Assembly (NCBI GenBank): GCA_030427585.1
Contig: JAUIBW010000014.1
Location: 62,001-126,000, forward strand
DNA: 64,000 nt
Direction of reading: 5' to 3'
From: Bacteroidia bacterium
GTDB lineage: Bacteria > Bacteroidota > Bacteroidia > Flavobacteriales > Flavobacteriaceae
The translations under genes and the position numbers were made by a program. Below, one piece after another: positions 44,425 through 54,275 of this stretch (the stretch's first letter is position 1; each line of letters begins with the position of its first letter). The notes below the pieces were generated by a model. That model had not been told where the DNA came from. It made no database searches and worked only from the letters and a program-made list of their open reading frames with translations.

Positions 44425-46619
44425 TTAGGAATTATAATATTAAATTCGGTACCTTTACCTATTGTACTTTTTACTTTTATTTCCCCTTCCAGGATTTCAA
44501 TATATCGCTTAGATAAGCTTAGTCCGATACCAGTTCCTTCATATTTACGACTCATACCAATACTTTCTTGCATAAAAGGATCAAAAATTTTCTTAAGATT
44601 TTCATTATCTATTCCAATACCAGTATCGGTAACTGAAATATAAACATTATTTTTCGAATTTTGAGAATTAACTTTAATAATTATACCTCCTTTATTAGTG
44701 TATTTAATAGCGTTGTGGATAATATTATTTATCGCAGCTCTAAATAAATCTTTATCAATGTTAACCTGGGGGCTGGTTTGATCGAGTTCTAATTGATAAG
44801 ATAATTCCTTCGCTTCGGCCATATGTTTATATTCTCTATACGAAGTTTCTATGGTATAGTTAATGTCTAGTTTTTGTAGGTTTATATTCTTTTTTATAGC
44901 TTCAATTTCGCTAAAATTGGATAAGTTATTAATGGTGTCCAGGAGTCTATTTTTACTTTCTTCCAAATACTCTAGAAGTTTTTCTCTCTCACCAAGTTTT
45001 TCCTCGTCTAATAATAGTTTACTCGCTGTCATTATACCATTTAACGGAGTTCTTATTTCGTGACTAAAATTGGATAATATATTAGATTTAAGACTATTTA
45101 GCTCCTGTTCTTTAATATGTGACTCTTTAATTGCTATTTCTGCTAGTTTTCGTTCAGTAATATCAAGAAAACTAACAAGAACAGAGTTCACTTTCTTTTC
45201 TTGATCAAAAATAGGAGTATATTTGGCTTCAAGCCATTGTAAATCACCCTTATGAGTAATGCGTTCTATTTCTTTTTTTACAATATTTCCTTTTAGAGCT
45301 TCATTAAATTCATGAGCAAAGGAATTTTTAAAATTAAGGGGCATAACATCTATAAAACGACAAGAAACCTGACTTGGATTTACATTAAAATCTCTTTTTA
45401 TAATTTTTATCGATTTTTCATCGGTCATTAGAATTACTCCTTTGGTATCTAACAAAATTGTATATGCAAATCCATTATTAACAATTGCCTGTAATCGGTT
45501 TTTACTTTCTACGATAGTTCTTTCATTAATCTTTTTTTGATGAACGTCAATCAAATTACCAATCATTCGGGTTATTTCTCCTTTTGTGTTTTTTCTTTTG
45601 AAACCATACACTTCATAATGCCGATATCCTTCATTAATATGCTTCAGTCGATAATAATTATAATAGTAATTACCTTCTTCATTAAAGTTATCATGTCTCC
45701 TCTTAAGCATTTTTTCAACATCATCTGGGTGTATCATTTTTCTAAATTCTTCTTCAGCTACAAAATCCTGATCAAGAGGTAATCCTAACATTTTTTTAAA
45801 ATCCGAACTATAAAAAACCTCATTATTTTTAACATGATAGTCAAACAACCCAGATTGTATCCCTTTTAAGGCTAAATGTTTGGTTTCTTCACTGTATTTC
45901 AACTTTTCAATGTAATTATGCCGATCTGTAACGTCTGTGATAGTTCCGTTTACATATACAACTTCATCTTTATAAATAACAGGTTGTCCCACAACTTTAA
46001 TCCATTTCTCATTTCCTTTTTCGGTAATAATTTTTTCGGTATACTCATAAGTTTCCTTGTCTTTGATTATGTCATCGAGGAAACTTTTTATTCTCGCTCT
46101 GGTATCTTCGGGATAGAAACTAATTTCTTTTTCTCTTGTTATAGGAGTACAGGGACTTAACTCGTTTATTAAGTAACATCCTTCTGACCAATACGTTTCA
46201 TTATTTTTTGGGTTAAAATACCAGGTACCCGTTTTGGCTAATTTTGAAATGGTTAATAGTGCCCTATGTTCTTTATATTCTTCTGTAGTATCTATTCCTG
46301 TTGCATAGATCAAATTATTATGAAGTTTGAAATCAAATTTTATAGAGACTACTCCTTGTTTTTCTGTAGGAAAGTTTAACGATACATTAATAAGTGAATT
46401 ACTATCAGATAAGCCAGATGTTGAATTTAAAAATACGGATACATCTTTATCGATTATAAAATCGGTAATGAATTTTCCTTCAATTTTATTTTCATTCAGA
46501 GGAAATATTAGCTCACATCTATTATTGAAAGAAATTAATTCTCCATCTTTTTTTAAAATAAAAAGAAATAGTAATGTTTCTTCTGATGAAATTCCAAATT
46601 TTTCTAGAGCACAAGACAT
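44415..46619 (-). CDS. Multi-PAS sensor histidine kinase
   Basis: A 734-residue kinase without obvious transmembrane helices. Four PAS-like units (about 1-110, 120-235, 245-365 and 375-490; several end in the TDVTDR/LDITER type linker) are followed by a HisKA dimer helix with H520 (FSHEIRTPLNG) and an ATPase domain with NIIHNAIKYTN (N box), DTGIGI (G1), and GTGIGLSLSK (G2). Soluble, so it senses a cytoplasmic signal, possibly redox or a small ligand; cofactors are not predictable. It is coupled to the receiver gene downstream. Confidence 0.93.
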   Translation of the reverse strand: MSCALEKFGISSEETLLFLFILKKDGELISFNNRCELIFPLNENKIEGKFITDFIIDKDVSVFLNSTSGLSDSNSLINVSLNFPTEKQGVVSIKFDFKLHNNLIYATGIDTTEEYKEHRALLTISKLAKTGTWYFNPKNNETYWSEGCYLINELSPCTPITREKEISFYPEDTRARIKSFLDDIIKDKETYEYTEKIITEKGNEKWIKVVGQPVIYKDEVVYVNGTITDVTDRHNYIEKLKYSEETKHLALKGIQSGLFDYHVKNNEVFYSSDFKKMLGLPLDQDFVAEEEFRKMIHPDDVEKMLKRRHDNFNEEGNYYYNYYRLKHINEGYRHYEVYGFKRKNTKGEITRMIGNLIDVHQKKINERTIVESKNRLQAIVNNGFAYTILLDTKGVILMTDEKSIKIIKRDFNVNPSQVSCRFIDVMPLNFKNSFAHEFNEALKGNIVKKEIERITHKGDLQWLEAKYTPIFDQEKKVNSVLVSFLDITERKLAEIAIKESHIKEQELNSLKSNILSNFSHEIRTPLNGIMTASKLLLDEEKLGEREKLLEYLEESKNRLLDTINNLSNFSEIEAIKKNINLQKLDINYTIETSYREYKHMAEAKELSYQLELDQTSPQVNIDKDLFRAAINNIIHNAIKYTNKGGIIIKVNSQNSKNNVYISVTDTGIGIDNENLKKIFDPFMQESIGMSRKYEGTGIGLSLSKRYIEILEGEIKVKSTIGKGTEFNIIIPKCL

Positions 46620-46911
46620 ACGTACTGGTTAATTCTACTTAAAGTTACAAAATGATTTGTAATTCTCTGTTTGGAATTGACTTCAAAAAAATAATTTTTC
46701 TGTGTTAAGTTAGCTTTATAAGGCAGAAAATAGTAACTACCCTTGAAACGCCCCCATGTATTTTGAAATTAGATAATAACACTATACCATTTCTAGAATG
46801 GAATATGCGAAGTTGTACACTTAGAAAGGAGGAAATAAAAAGGAATTTTCAATAAAAATATCAGATGTATTATACTTATCACGCTCTCTGGCTATCACAA
46901 ATAGAATCAAA
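46620..46911. other. Intergenic region, no gene found
   Basis: A 292-base AT-rich gap between the kinase gene start and the YeiH gene end. A small imperfect palindrome (CCATTTCTAGAATGG, 46788-46802) is the only structure seen. The region presumably holds the kinase promoter. Confidence 0.4.
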
Positions 46912-47859
46912 TTATAAATTAAGTATTATTATTAATGAGATTGTAGATATAATAAACCATATCGATATTCCTAGAACTGCGGGTTTCCATCCAACCACTT
47001 TTATTTTAGAAACAGATAAATTCATTCCTACCAAAAAGAGGACTACTACAAATATTGATTTTGAAATCGTATATACCGAATTTGTAATTATACTTGAGAT
47101 AGGGGAGTAGCTATTTATAATAATTATCAAAACAAAGATCATTATAAACCAAGGTATTTTTTTTGAATGGAATTTACCATTAAATAGCAGAGAAGAAAAA
47201 ATAGCTACTGGGACGATCCACAACGTCTTAACCAACTTAATAATTGTAGCTATTTTTAAGGCTTCTTCTCCGTAGATTTGCGCAGCACCAACCACTGAAC
47301 TGGTATCATGAATAGCAATAGCACTCCATACACCAAATTGATATTCAGATAGATTAAATATGTACCCTAAAGCGGGGAAAACTAACAGTGCTATTGCGTT
47401 AAGAATAAAAATTATACTTAAAGCAATAGAAATATCTTCTTTTGGTGCATTTATTGTAGACGCTATTGCTGCTATTGCACTTCCACCACAGATAGCTGTT
47501 CCCGAAGAAATTAGATGAGCTGTTTTTTGTTCTACTTTAAAGGTTTTTCCTAGCAAAATCCCAATACTTAAAGCAAAAATCACAAAAAGCATGATATACA
47601 TGAAACCATTTTGGCCAATAGCCCATGTTTCCTTAATATTGAGATTAAAACCAATTCCTATAATAGCAAGCTGAAGTAAAAAGCTAATAATTTTGTTATT
47701 AAATACAAGAAATCGACTTCTGAATATATTGGTATATATAAACCCTAATAATAATGCTACAGCATTATTTATAATTGAAAATAGGCATGCTATTATAATT
47801 AGAGAAAATATAATTATCTTGGTTAATCGAGTTGCTTTTTCTTTCGTCAAAATATTCAT
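46912..47859 (-). CDS. YeiH family putative sulfate/anion exporter
   Basis: A 315-residue membrane protein with about ten helices of the Cons_hypoth698 (YeiH) family. Characteristic blocks: LLQLAIIGIGFNLNI, SSGTAICGGSAIAAIAS (about 117-133), and AIHDTSSVVGAAQIYGEEAL. Members have been linked to export of sulfate or sulfonates and often sit next to a CysB-like LysR gene, as here. The LysR gene is 79 bases upstream on the same strand. Substrate inferred from family only. Confidence 0.88.
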   Translation of the reverse strand: MNILTKEKATRLTKIIIFSLIIIACLFSIINNAVALLLGFIYTNIFRSRFLVFNNKIISFLLQLAIIGIGFNLNIKETWAIGQNGFMYIMLFVIFALSIGILLGKTFKVEQKTAHLISSGTAICGGSAIAAIASTINAPKEDISIALSIIFILNAIALLVFPALGYIFNLSEYQFGVWSAIAIHDTSSVVGAAQIYGEEALKIATIIKLVKTLWIVPVAIFSSLLFNGKFHSKKIPWFIMIFVLIIIINSYSPISSIITNSVYTISKSIFVVVLFLVGMNLSVSKIKVVGWKPAVLGISIWFIISTISLIIILNL

Positions 47860-47938
47860 CTACATTTTATTAATACCGAATTGCAGATACAAATTTGAAT
47901 GTTTTTACAGCATAATTTTTATTACAATTTGTAATTCT

Positions 47939-48835
47939 TTATTCCATTAGGTTATAATGAGCAGCAAAGAAATGCTTTGTTTTTTCTACAGTATTCGAAT
48001 ATTCTCCATGTAAATTTACCATATGAAAAACACGTTTAATGGTAAAAGAAGTAATATCAATGATTTTTAATTTGTTAGTTATTAACTCATCAGTAATACA
48101 ATGAATAGATAGAAAAGAGTAAGAGCCCGAATGCATTAAATATGTTTTGATACTTTCTGTGCTTCCTAAGGTTATTTCGATGGTTAATTGGCTAATATCT
48201 AAGTTTTCAGCTTGTAGGGCATCTTTTATGATGTTTCTGGTACCAGAACCTTTTTCCCGTAATATTAATGGTAATTTTTTTAATTCTTTTAGTGTAATTT
48301 CTTGCTTTTTTAGTGCAGTATTACCTGCACTGGTTACCAAAACAATTTCATCTAAAACGAATGTCTCATAATGTAATAACGGATTAGAAGTATTTCCTTC
48401 TGTGAAACCGATATCTACCTGTTTGTTAATAATTGAAGACTCAATCTGTTCAGAATTATTATTGAGAAGAGTGATGTTGGTAGTACTATATTTTGCTTTA
48501 AATTTTGATAATATTTTTGGTAAAACGTATTGAGAAATCGTCGTACTTGCTCCTATAGTTATCTTATCTGGAAACTTACTATTTAAAGCCAAAAAACTAT
48601 CTTCTAATTGATTATATAAGCTAAGGATTTTATTAGCATATTGTAATAATAATTTTCCTTCGGGCGTTAAGCTTATTTTGTTACCATGTCTGTTAAATAA
48701 GGCTTTACTAAAATGTTTTTCTAGCTCATTAATGTGTTTTGTTATCGCTGGTTGCGTGATAAAAAGTATTTTGGCAGCTTTGGTAAAACTTAGAAAATCT
48801 GCAACTTTTTTAAAAACTTTTAACCTGTAGATCAT
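47939..48835 (-). CDS. LysR-type transcriptional regulator
   Basis: A 298-residue regulator. The N-terminal winged helix (about 1-60) has FTKAAKILFITQPAITKHINELE, followed by a linker helix and a ligand domain (about 88-298, starting KITIGASTTISQYVLP). It resembles the CysB/CbbR-like activators that sense small anions. It probably controls the adjacent yeiH-like gene on the same strand; here the regulator is upstream of its target rather than divergent. Confidence 0.9.
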   Translation of the reverse strand: MIYRLKVFKKVADFLSFTKAAKILFITQPAITKHINELEKHFSKALFNRHGNKISLTPEGKLLLQYANKILSLYNQLEDSFLALNSKFPDKITIGASTTISQYVLPKILSKFKAKYSTTNITLLNNNSEQIESSIINKQVDIGFTEGNTSNPLLHYETFVLDEIVLVTSAGNTALKKQEITLKELKKLPLILREKGSGTRNIIKDALQAENLDISQLTIEITLGSTESIKTYLMHSGSYSFLSIHCITDELITNKLKIIDITSFTIKRVFHMVNLHGEYSNTVEKTKHFFAAHYNLME

Positions 48836-49046
48836 TAGACTATGCTTAAGTGATTTGTTTTTTAATAAAAAACATATTGAAAAGGTGAATTTCGATATAT
48901 TAGATCTCTTTATTGGTAATATTAATTATAACGTTTTACCGGGCATATTCCCTACCAGATATACAATTTTCCTTTGTAGTAGTGAAAAATAATTTCATCA
49001 TAATATTTTCCTAATTACTTGCTAACGCTTCTTTTAAATACATTAA

Positions 49047-49082
49047 AAAAACCGTAAAATACGATCATATTTTACGGTTTTA
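49047..49082. terminator. Terminator after the basic Cys lipoprotein gene
   Basis: AAAACCGTAAAATA and TATTTTACGGTTTT are exact complements (14 bp) around a six-base loop. T-rich on both sides. It serves the minus-strand gene ending at 49114. The 278 bases before it up to the LysR gene hold nothing else clear. Confidence 0.82.
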
Positions 49083-49113
49083 AGATTAGTTATACATTTA
49101 AACTTTTAAAAAA

Positions 49114-49926
49114 TCAGTTGAATGTGCCAGACCAGAATTTTGAAGCAGCATCAGCATCGTGGGGACCATTACCTTTTGTATTTCTTTGTATTTTATGGGA
49201 CCTACGTATGTCGCGATATTTTGTTCTTCGTGTATATCCACTTTCGATAGTTCTGGTGATTTTGGTTTTCCATTTTTTAAAGCTTCTTACCTGTAGTTTG
49301 TGTTCCCATTTACCATTGCATACTTTGGTTAATGCTTCCATATGACGTCTTTTATGGCCTGCATCATTTACCCCAAAGCTAGAAGTTTTGTTCCAACTAC
49401 ATTTTCTATAGGGACCACCAGAATTACCCGTTAAAGAATAACAATCTAGAAAACAGCTACTTTTTGTTTCACCTGTATTTTCTATTTCAAAAGAAACAGA
49501 TTTCATGTTTACCGATATTATTTTACCCACGTTGTTAGTAACTTTTCTTCCGGAGATTAGTTTTTTGGCACCTTTACCATGATTTTCAATTAATTTGGAA
49601 GGAATTTCAGCATTTTCTGGTGCTATTTTTAGGTATAACTCTAGAAGAGATTCGTTATCATCTATTTTAATTAGGGGGTTTTCTGATCGGGTATATTCAT
49701 CAACACCAACGCCTTTTTCTCCTTTAACTGCAAAAAAGTCCACTTCTGTTCCGTTAGAAATTAAAATTTTGGCCAAAGAGTATGTAGCGTCCTCTTCGTT
49801 GATAGATTCAATGTTATGTTCGTCATTATCTTCATGCTGACAAGCATAAAAAATAAAAATGGATATAAGAATAAATACAGGTACAGTCCATGAATTTGAT
49901 TTCCTTTTTAAAAATGATTTTTTCAT
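49114..49926 (-). CDS. Lipoprotein with Cys cluster and very basic tail, unknown
   Basis: About 270 residues from the ATG at 49926 (MKKSFLK). The ATG at 49959 adds 11 residues in front of the signal. Lipobox FYAC near residue 29, acidic linker (QHEDNDEHN), and a middle domain with KGVGVDEYTR. The second half has Cys residues (SSCFLDCYS, RKCSW, KVCNG) and becomes strongly basic (RRHMEALTKV; SGYTRRTKYRDIRRSHK), ending WSGTFN. I do not recognise a family. Cys plus basic patches outside the cytoplasm could bind polyanions or form a compact disulfide fold. Confidence 0.68.
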   Translation of the reverse strand: MKKSFLKRKSNSWTVPVFILISIFIFYACQHEDNDEHNIESINEEDATYSLAKILISNGTEVDFFAVKGEKGVGVDEYTRSENPLIKIDDNESLLELYLKIAPENAEIPSKLIENHGKGAKKLISGRKVTNNVGKIISVNMKSVSFEIENTGETKSSCFLDCYSLTGNSGGPYRKCSWNKTSSFGVNDAGHKRRHMEALTKVCNGKWEHKLQVRSFKKWKTKITRTIESGYTRRTKYRDIRRSHKIQRNTKGNGPHDADAASKFWSGTFN

Positions 49927-50188
49927 AATTGATATGTGAGTTTTAAGTTTGAAATCCAAATGTATAGATCTCGTATGTAAAAAGTCTATTGTATTTTGTT
50001 ATGGGGCATTATGTTATGTTATAACTTATTATATTTTGATTAAAATATTAGTAATTGGGTGATTTTAGAAATAATAGATATCTGTTTTTAGTGTATTCTT
50101 AGCAAAAAATGTATTGTCAATATCATTAATCCCAAAAATTGAAATATTTGTTACAACTTATGTACTTATTTTATCGATATAAAACAAA

Positions 50189-50860
50189 ATGATGAATAGA
50201 GTCATTATAGTATTTATAGGATTATGTATAGTGTGTATCTCTTGTTCATCTACTCATATTACTCAAGAATCAGGTATCAAAAGTTCTGATCAACAAGATG
50301 ATAGTCATAATATATCGAACAAAGAATATAACCTCTTATTTGTGGGCAATAGCTTAACCTATAGCAATAATTTGCTCAGATTAGTAACACAAGAGGCAAA
50401 AAGAAAGGGAATTGTGATTACGACTACCATGTTGACTAAGCCTAATTATGCTATTGTAGATCATTGGAGAGATAAGGAGGTTCAGCGCCTAATTAAAACA
50501 AAGAAATATGATTTTGTAATTATACAACAAGGGCCTTCGTCCCAGGCCGATGGGAGAGCAATGCTTCTTAATTCTGGAAAAGAATATAGTAACTTATGTG
50601 ATGCAAATGGTACCAAACTGGCTTATTTTATGGTATGGCCATCAAGAATATACTACCATACTTTTGATGGTGTTATCAAAAACTATACAGACGCAGCAAC
50701 CAAAAATAAGGCAATATTATGCCCTGTAGGAAAAGTCTGGAAACAGCATTTTGATAAGACCAACGATTTTTCATATTACAGCCCAGATCAATTTCACCCT
50801 TCTTTATCAGGTAGTAGGGCGGCAGCTAAAGTAATTGTAGAATCGCTGTTTTTGAAGTAG
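50189..50860 (+). CDS. DUF4886/SGNH-hydrolase-like lipoprotein
   Basis: A 223-residue lipoprotein (lipobox CISC near 18, then SSTHIT). The mature part has the SGNH-like blocks: FVGNSLTYSNNLLRLV (nucleophile Ser in GNSLT), FVIIQQGPSSQ, and DQFHPSLSGSRAAA near the end giving the Asp-x-x-His dyad. DUF4886 members are likely esterases acting outside the cell or in the periplasm. Start: ATG 50189 and the next ATG codon 50192 are both possible. Convergent with the LytS-like kinase gene, 19 bases apart. Confidence 0.82.
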   Translation: MMNRVIIVFIGLCIVCISCSSTHITQESGIKSSDQQDDSHNISNKEYNLLFVGNSLTYSNNLLRLVTQEAKRKGIVITTTMLTKPNYAIVDHWRDKEVQRLIKTKKYDFVIIQQGPSSQADGRAMLLNSGKEYSNLCDANGTKLAYFMVWPSRIYYHTFDGVIKNYTDAATKNKAILCPVGKVWKQHFDKTNDFSYYSPDQFHPSLSGSRAAAKVIVESLFLK

Positions 50861-50879
50861 TTATTTATATTATAAAACG

Positions 50880-51983
50880 TTAAGAGTGTTTATCCTGTTC
50901 AAAGATTCTCGGTATTTTTATATTATTGATCACTCCAGAATCTTTATTATTTCTAATATCAAATGAGTAATTACCTTGATATAAGGTATCTATTCGCTCT
51001 AAAACATTACTGATACCATTGCCGAAAACAATTTTTTCTTGTTGTAATTGTGCTCCATTATTAGTTATTTGGAAAACAATATTATTATGGAGAGCAAAAA
51101 TTTTTATACTAATTACAATCGTATCATGAGTATACGAAAAACCATGTTTTATAGAATTTTCTACAATAGGTTGTAAGATAAGTGGAGGTACTTTTTCTAA
51201 TAGTATAGTATCGGCAATATCAATTTTAAAATTTAATTTTTCTCCAAATCGTAGCTTTTCAATATCTAAATATTTGTTCAAAATTGATAACTCTTCTTCT
51301 AAAGTAATATATTTTACATCTTTGATACTTAATGTTTTTCTTAGCATTTCACTTAAATCGGCTAAGGCATCTTGCGATTTTTCAATATCAATATCCATTA
51401 AGGAAGAGATGTCGTTTAAAGCATTAAATAGAAAATGTGGTTGTAGCTGTGATTGTAAAACTTTAATTTTTGAATCCAGCAATTGTGTTTTTAAATTGGA
51501 CTCTTTTATTTCCTGATCTTTCTGTTTTTTAAAATAATAATAAGCGTATAGAATGGTGATTAGCGTGAAATAGACAAAAAAGTTAAAATTTGAACTATAA
51601 ACAAACCTTAATAAAATTAGTTTAATGTCAATAACATCGGTATACCCAAGAACATATTTCTCATATCCTAGTAGCAGAACAGAACTATAGAGTGATAATA
51701 AAACTGAAATTAGAGTATGAATAATGATACTAATAGGCAGAGAGAATTTATGCATAATATAAACTCTCGTAAATATGATTGATAGTATAATAAATATGAA
51801 CTTGGTACCATAATTAAATAAATAATTCATGATAAGTCCAATCCAGGTAAACGACTTAAATGAAACTCCGCTTATTTTTTGAAAAAGAGCATTAACAAGA
51901 CCAAAAAGACATGCCAAAATATAAAAGAGCACTATAAATCTAAAAAGGTTTTTATCTAACATTTTAAGAATTCTTAATATCAA
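50880..51983 (-). CDS. LytS-type membrane histidine kinase
   Basis: A 367-residue kinase with about four to five membrane helices in residues 12-150, a short coiled coil (about 153-178) and a His_kinase domain: H183 in LQPHFLFNALN, then the ATP-binding part with PPLILQPIVENSIKHGF (N box) and FGNGISNVLERI (G box). Its first 20 bases overlap the end of the LytTR regulator gene, so the two form a coupled pair. The signal is unknown; no extracellular sensor domain is present, so the membrane part itself may sense. Confidence 0.92.
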   Translation of the reverse strand: MILRILKMLDKNLFRFIVLFYILACLFGLVNALFQKISGVSFKSFTWIGLIMNYLFNYGTKFIFIILSIIFTRVYIMHKFSLPISIIIHTLISVLLSLYSSVLLLGYEKYVLGYTDVIDIKLILLRFVYSSNFNFFVYFTLITILYAYYYFKKQKDQEIKESNLKTQLLDSKIKVLQSQLQPHFLFNALNDISSLMDIDIEKSQDALADLSEMLRKTLSIKDVKYITLEEELSILNKYLDIEKLRFGEKLNFKIDIADTILLEKVPPLILQPIVENSIKHGFSYTHDTIVISIKIFALHNNIVFQITNNGAQLQQEKIVFGNGISNVLERIDTLYQGNYSFDIRNNKDSGVINNIKIPRIFEQDKHS

Positions 51984-52755
51984 TTTTCTTTAGAAAAGAT
52001 GCTTTATATGTTTTTGTTAAAGAGAATGATTGTTCATCATTCATGATAATACTATAATCCCCCATGCCCTCTCCTATAATCTCTTTAATTTCTTTTAATC
52101 GAATGATAGTCGACCTGTTTATACGAATAAATTCTTTTGGATCTAATTTTTTAATAAAATCACTCATAGAAATACGATATACATGCTTTTGACCCGAATA
52201 TGTGAAAATTTCGGCATAGTAGGCAGACGAAATAATGTATTTTACATTGCTGGTTTCTACAAAATAATACTTTTTACCCAGTTTTAGAACAATCCGCTCT
52301 AAGTACGTAGTATGATTCTCTAATATATTTGTTTCTTCGTTTTTTAGAAATTGAATCAAGCTACTCATTTTTGAAGAAAAGATTTCTTTTTCATTTATTT
52401 TGATACGATTAATGCCTCTATGTAAAGCTTCAAAAAATCGATCTTTTTTAAAAGGTTTTAATAAAAAATCAAGTGCTTGCACTTCGAATGCTTTTACAGC
52501 AAAATTATCAAAAGCAGTTACAAAAATAATAGTAGGAGTACATTCTGGATGCACTTTTTTTAGCACATCAAAACCAGTCATATCTGTCATTTGTATATCT
52601 AAGAAAACAAGATCAGGCTTTAACTCACGAATATAGTGTATCGCTTCCTTACCAGATGATGCTTCAAAAACAGCATCGGTTACTTTAGCTTCAATAATTA
52701 ATTTTAAAATCCTCTTTCTGGCCAAAGCTTCATCATCAACAATAAGTATTTTCAT
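51964..52755 (-). CDS. LytTR-family response regulator
   Basis: A 263-residue regulator with a receiver (D7, D8, phosphoacceptor D53 in FLDIQMTDM, KPF at about 102) and a C-terminal LytTR DNA-binding domain (about 155-260; KYIISSAYYAEIF, FIRINRSTIIRL). The spacing between the domains includes about 25 helical residues. It partners with the kinase encoded immediately downstream. Such pairs often control adjacent or self genes; targets are unknown. Confidence 0.93.
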   Translation of the reverse strand: MKILIVDDEALARKRILKLIIEAKVTDAVFEASSGKEAIHYIRELKPDLVFLDIQMTDMTGFDVLKKVHPECTPTIIFVTAFDNFAVKAFEVQALDFLLKPFKKDRFFEALHRGINRIKINEKEIFSSKMSSLIQFLKNEETNILENHTTYLERIVLKLGKKYYFVETSNVKYIISSAYYAEIFTYSGQKHVYRISMSDFIKKLDPKEFIRINRSTIIRLKEIKEIIGEGMGDYSIIMNDEQSFSLTKTYKASFLKKIDIKNS

Positions 52756-53026
52756 AATAATAAATCTAGGTAAGTATGTGGTTTTATTAAGCCGTATATA
52801 ATTTAAACTTTTAATTCATAGTATCAAATCATTTTTTAACACATCGAAGTATAGAACTGACCGTAAGTAAACGAAACCTTTACCAAATTGTCGAAAAAAT
52901 GATATTTACGGCCTATTTCATGATATTTTTATTCAATTTTTTACATAGTAATTTATCATATTTGGTGTATAGACTATCAAAAAATAACTTCTTAAATACA
53001 CTTAAGATGTTTTTTATAATAAAAAT

Positions 53027-54274
53027 ATGGTGATCACGAAATTTAAAATACTCATAATTCTTCTTTCGGTAACTTTAACCGGCTATACGCAAAGCTTAAA
53101 TGAGCTCTACAAAAAGAGTATCGAAGCGTATAAGAATAAAAATTTTGAAGACTTCGAAAAACTTAATTTAGAAGCCTTAAAGTTACATCCTTCACAGCCT
53201 ACCATATTGTTTAATTTGGCAGCTTCTTATGCTCTTAATCATAAAAATGAACAAGCTTTTGAGCTTTTGAGTACTTTATTAAGTTGGAATGCAGAACTAA
53301 AATTGGAGGATGAAAGTTTTAAATCTCTTTTAGTAGAGAAGAGATTTGCAAACGATTTAAAGAAAAAAGCTTCCTTTTTTTCAACTCAAAAAGAATCAAG
53401 TGCTATTCTTTTTGAAATATCCAACAAATATCATGTCGAAGATATTGAGATGATAGGAGATATAGCGTATGTAACAGATGTAAGAAATGGATTTGTTATT
53501 AAATATAATCTAAAAACCAAAAAGTCTGAAGAACTTTTATCTGTGGCAGGCTCTGCTTTTGCAATTATAAAAGGAGTAGATAAGAACTCTATTTGGGTAT
53601 CATCATCTATGTTTCCTAACTATAGCAAATACGATAAAGAGCAAAATAACAAATCATTTGTGTATAAGGTAAATACCCAAAATGGAAGCATACTTACTAA
53701 AATAGAAATACCAGAAGAAGCTGTTATTGGGAGTATGGTTTTGGCCAAAAACAATAAAATATATGCAACTAATTCTATATCGCCAAAAATTTTTGTAATA
53801 GATACTAATAAAGAAATTATCGAAAATTCTTTTGAAATAAAAGAAGCATTTAATCTACAGGGTATAACTCTTGATCATACACACCAGCATATATTGATAG
53901 CCGATTATATAAAAGGGATTTTGAAATTGAATTTAACTGATTTTTCAGATAGAATGTGGTATGAATCCAAATCGTATTTACTAAAAGGTATAGATGGTTT
54001 AAATTATATTGATGATAATACATTAATAGCCATTCAAAATAATTCTAACCCTAAAAAAGTGATACAACTTACTACAGATGCTAATAAAGTAACTAAAGTC
54101 GAAATTTTGGATAATGCATTACCTTTTAAAGGAGAGCCTACTAACGGTAAATTTTATAAAGAAAAGGGATATCTTTATATTTCAAACAGTCAATGGCCTT
54201 TTTATGATAAAACGAACACTCCATTAGTAGAGCAATGGGAGCCACAAAAAATTAGAATTTTTAATCCTTTCTAA
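53027..54274 (+). CDS. Exported TPR/beta-propeller protein, unknown function
   Basis: A 415-residue protein with a signal peptide (MVITKFKILIILLSV, cut near YTQS at 22). Residues about 25-115 carry tetratricopeptide-like repeats (NELYKKSIEAYKNKNFEDF; QPTILFNLAASYALNHKNEQAFELL). Residues about 125-410 are repeats of SMP-30/NHL-like propeller blades (IAYVTDVRNGFVIKYNLKT; KIYATNSISPKIFVIDTNK; HILIADYIKGILKLNL). The fold suggests a secreted binding or lactonase-like protein, with no proof of an active site. It overlaps no neighbour and the GNAT gene starts one base after its stop. Confidence 0.8.
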   Translation: MVITKFKILIILLSVTLTGYTQSLNELYKKSIEAYKNKNFEDFEKLNLEALKLHPSQPTILFNLAASYALNHKNEQAFELLSTLLSWNAELKLEDESFKSLLVEKRFANDLKKKASFFSTQKESSAILFEISNKYHVEDIEMIGDIAYVTDVRNGFVIKYNLKTKKSEELLSVAGSAFAIIKGVDKNSIWVSSSMFPNYSKYDKEQNNKSFVYKVNTQNGSILTKIEIPEEAVIGSMVLAKNNKIYATNSISPKIFVIDTNKEIIENSFEIKEAFNLQGITLDHTHQHILIADYIKGILKLNLTDFSDRMWYESKSYLLKGIDGLNYIDDNTLIAIQNNSNPKKVIQLTTDANKVTKVEILDNALPFKGEPTNGKFYKEKGYLYISNSQWPFYDKTNTPLVEQWEPQKIRIFNPF

Positions 54275-54275
54275 A

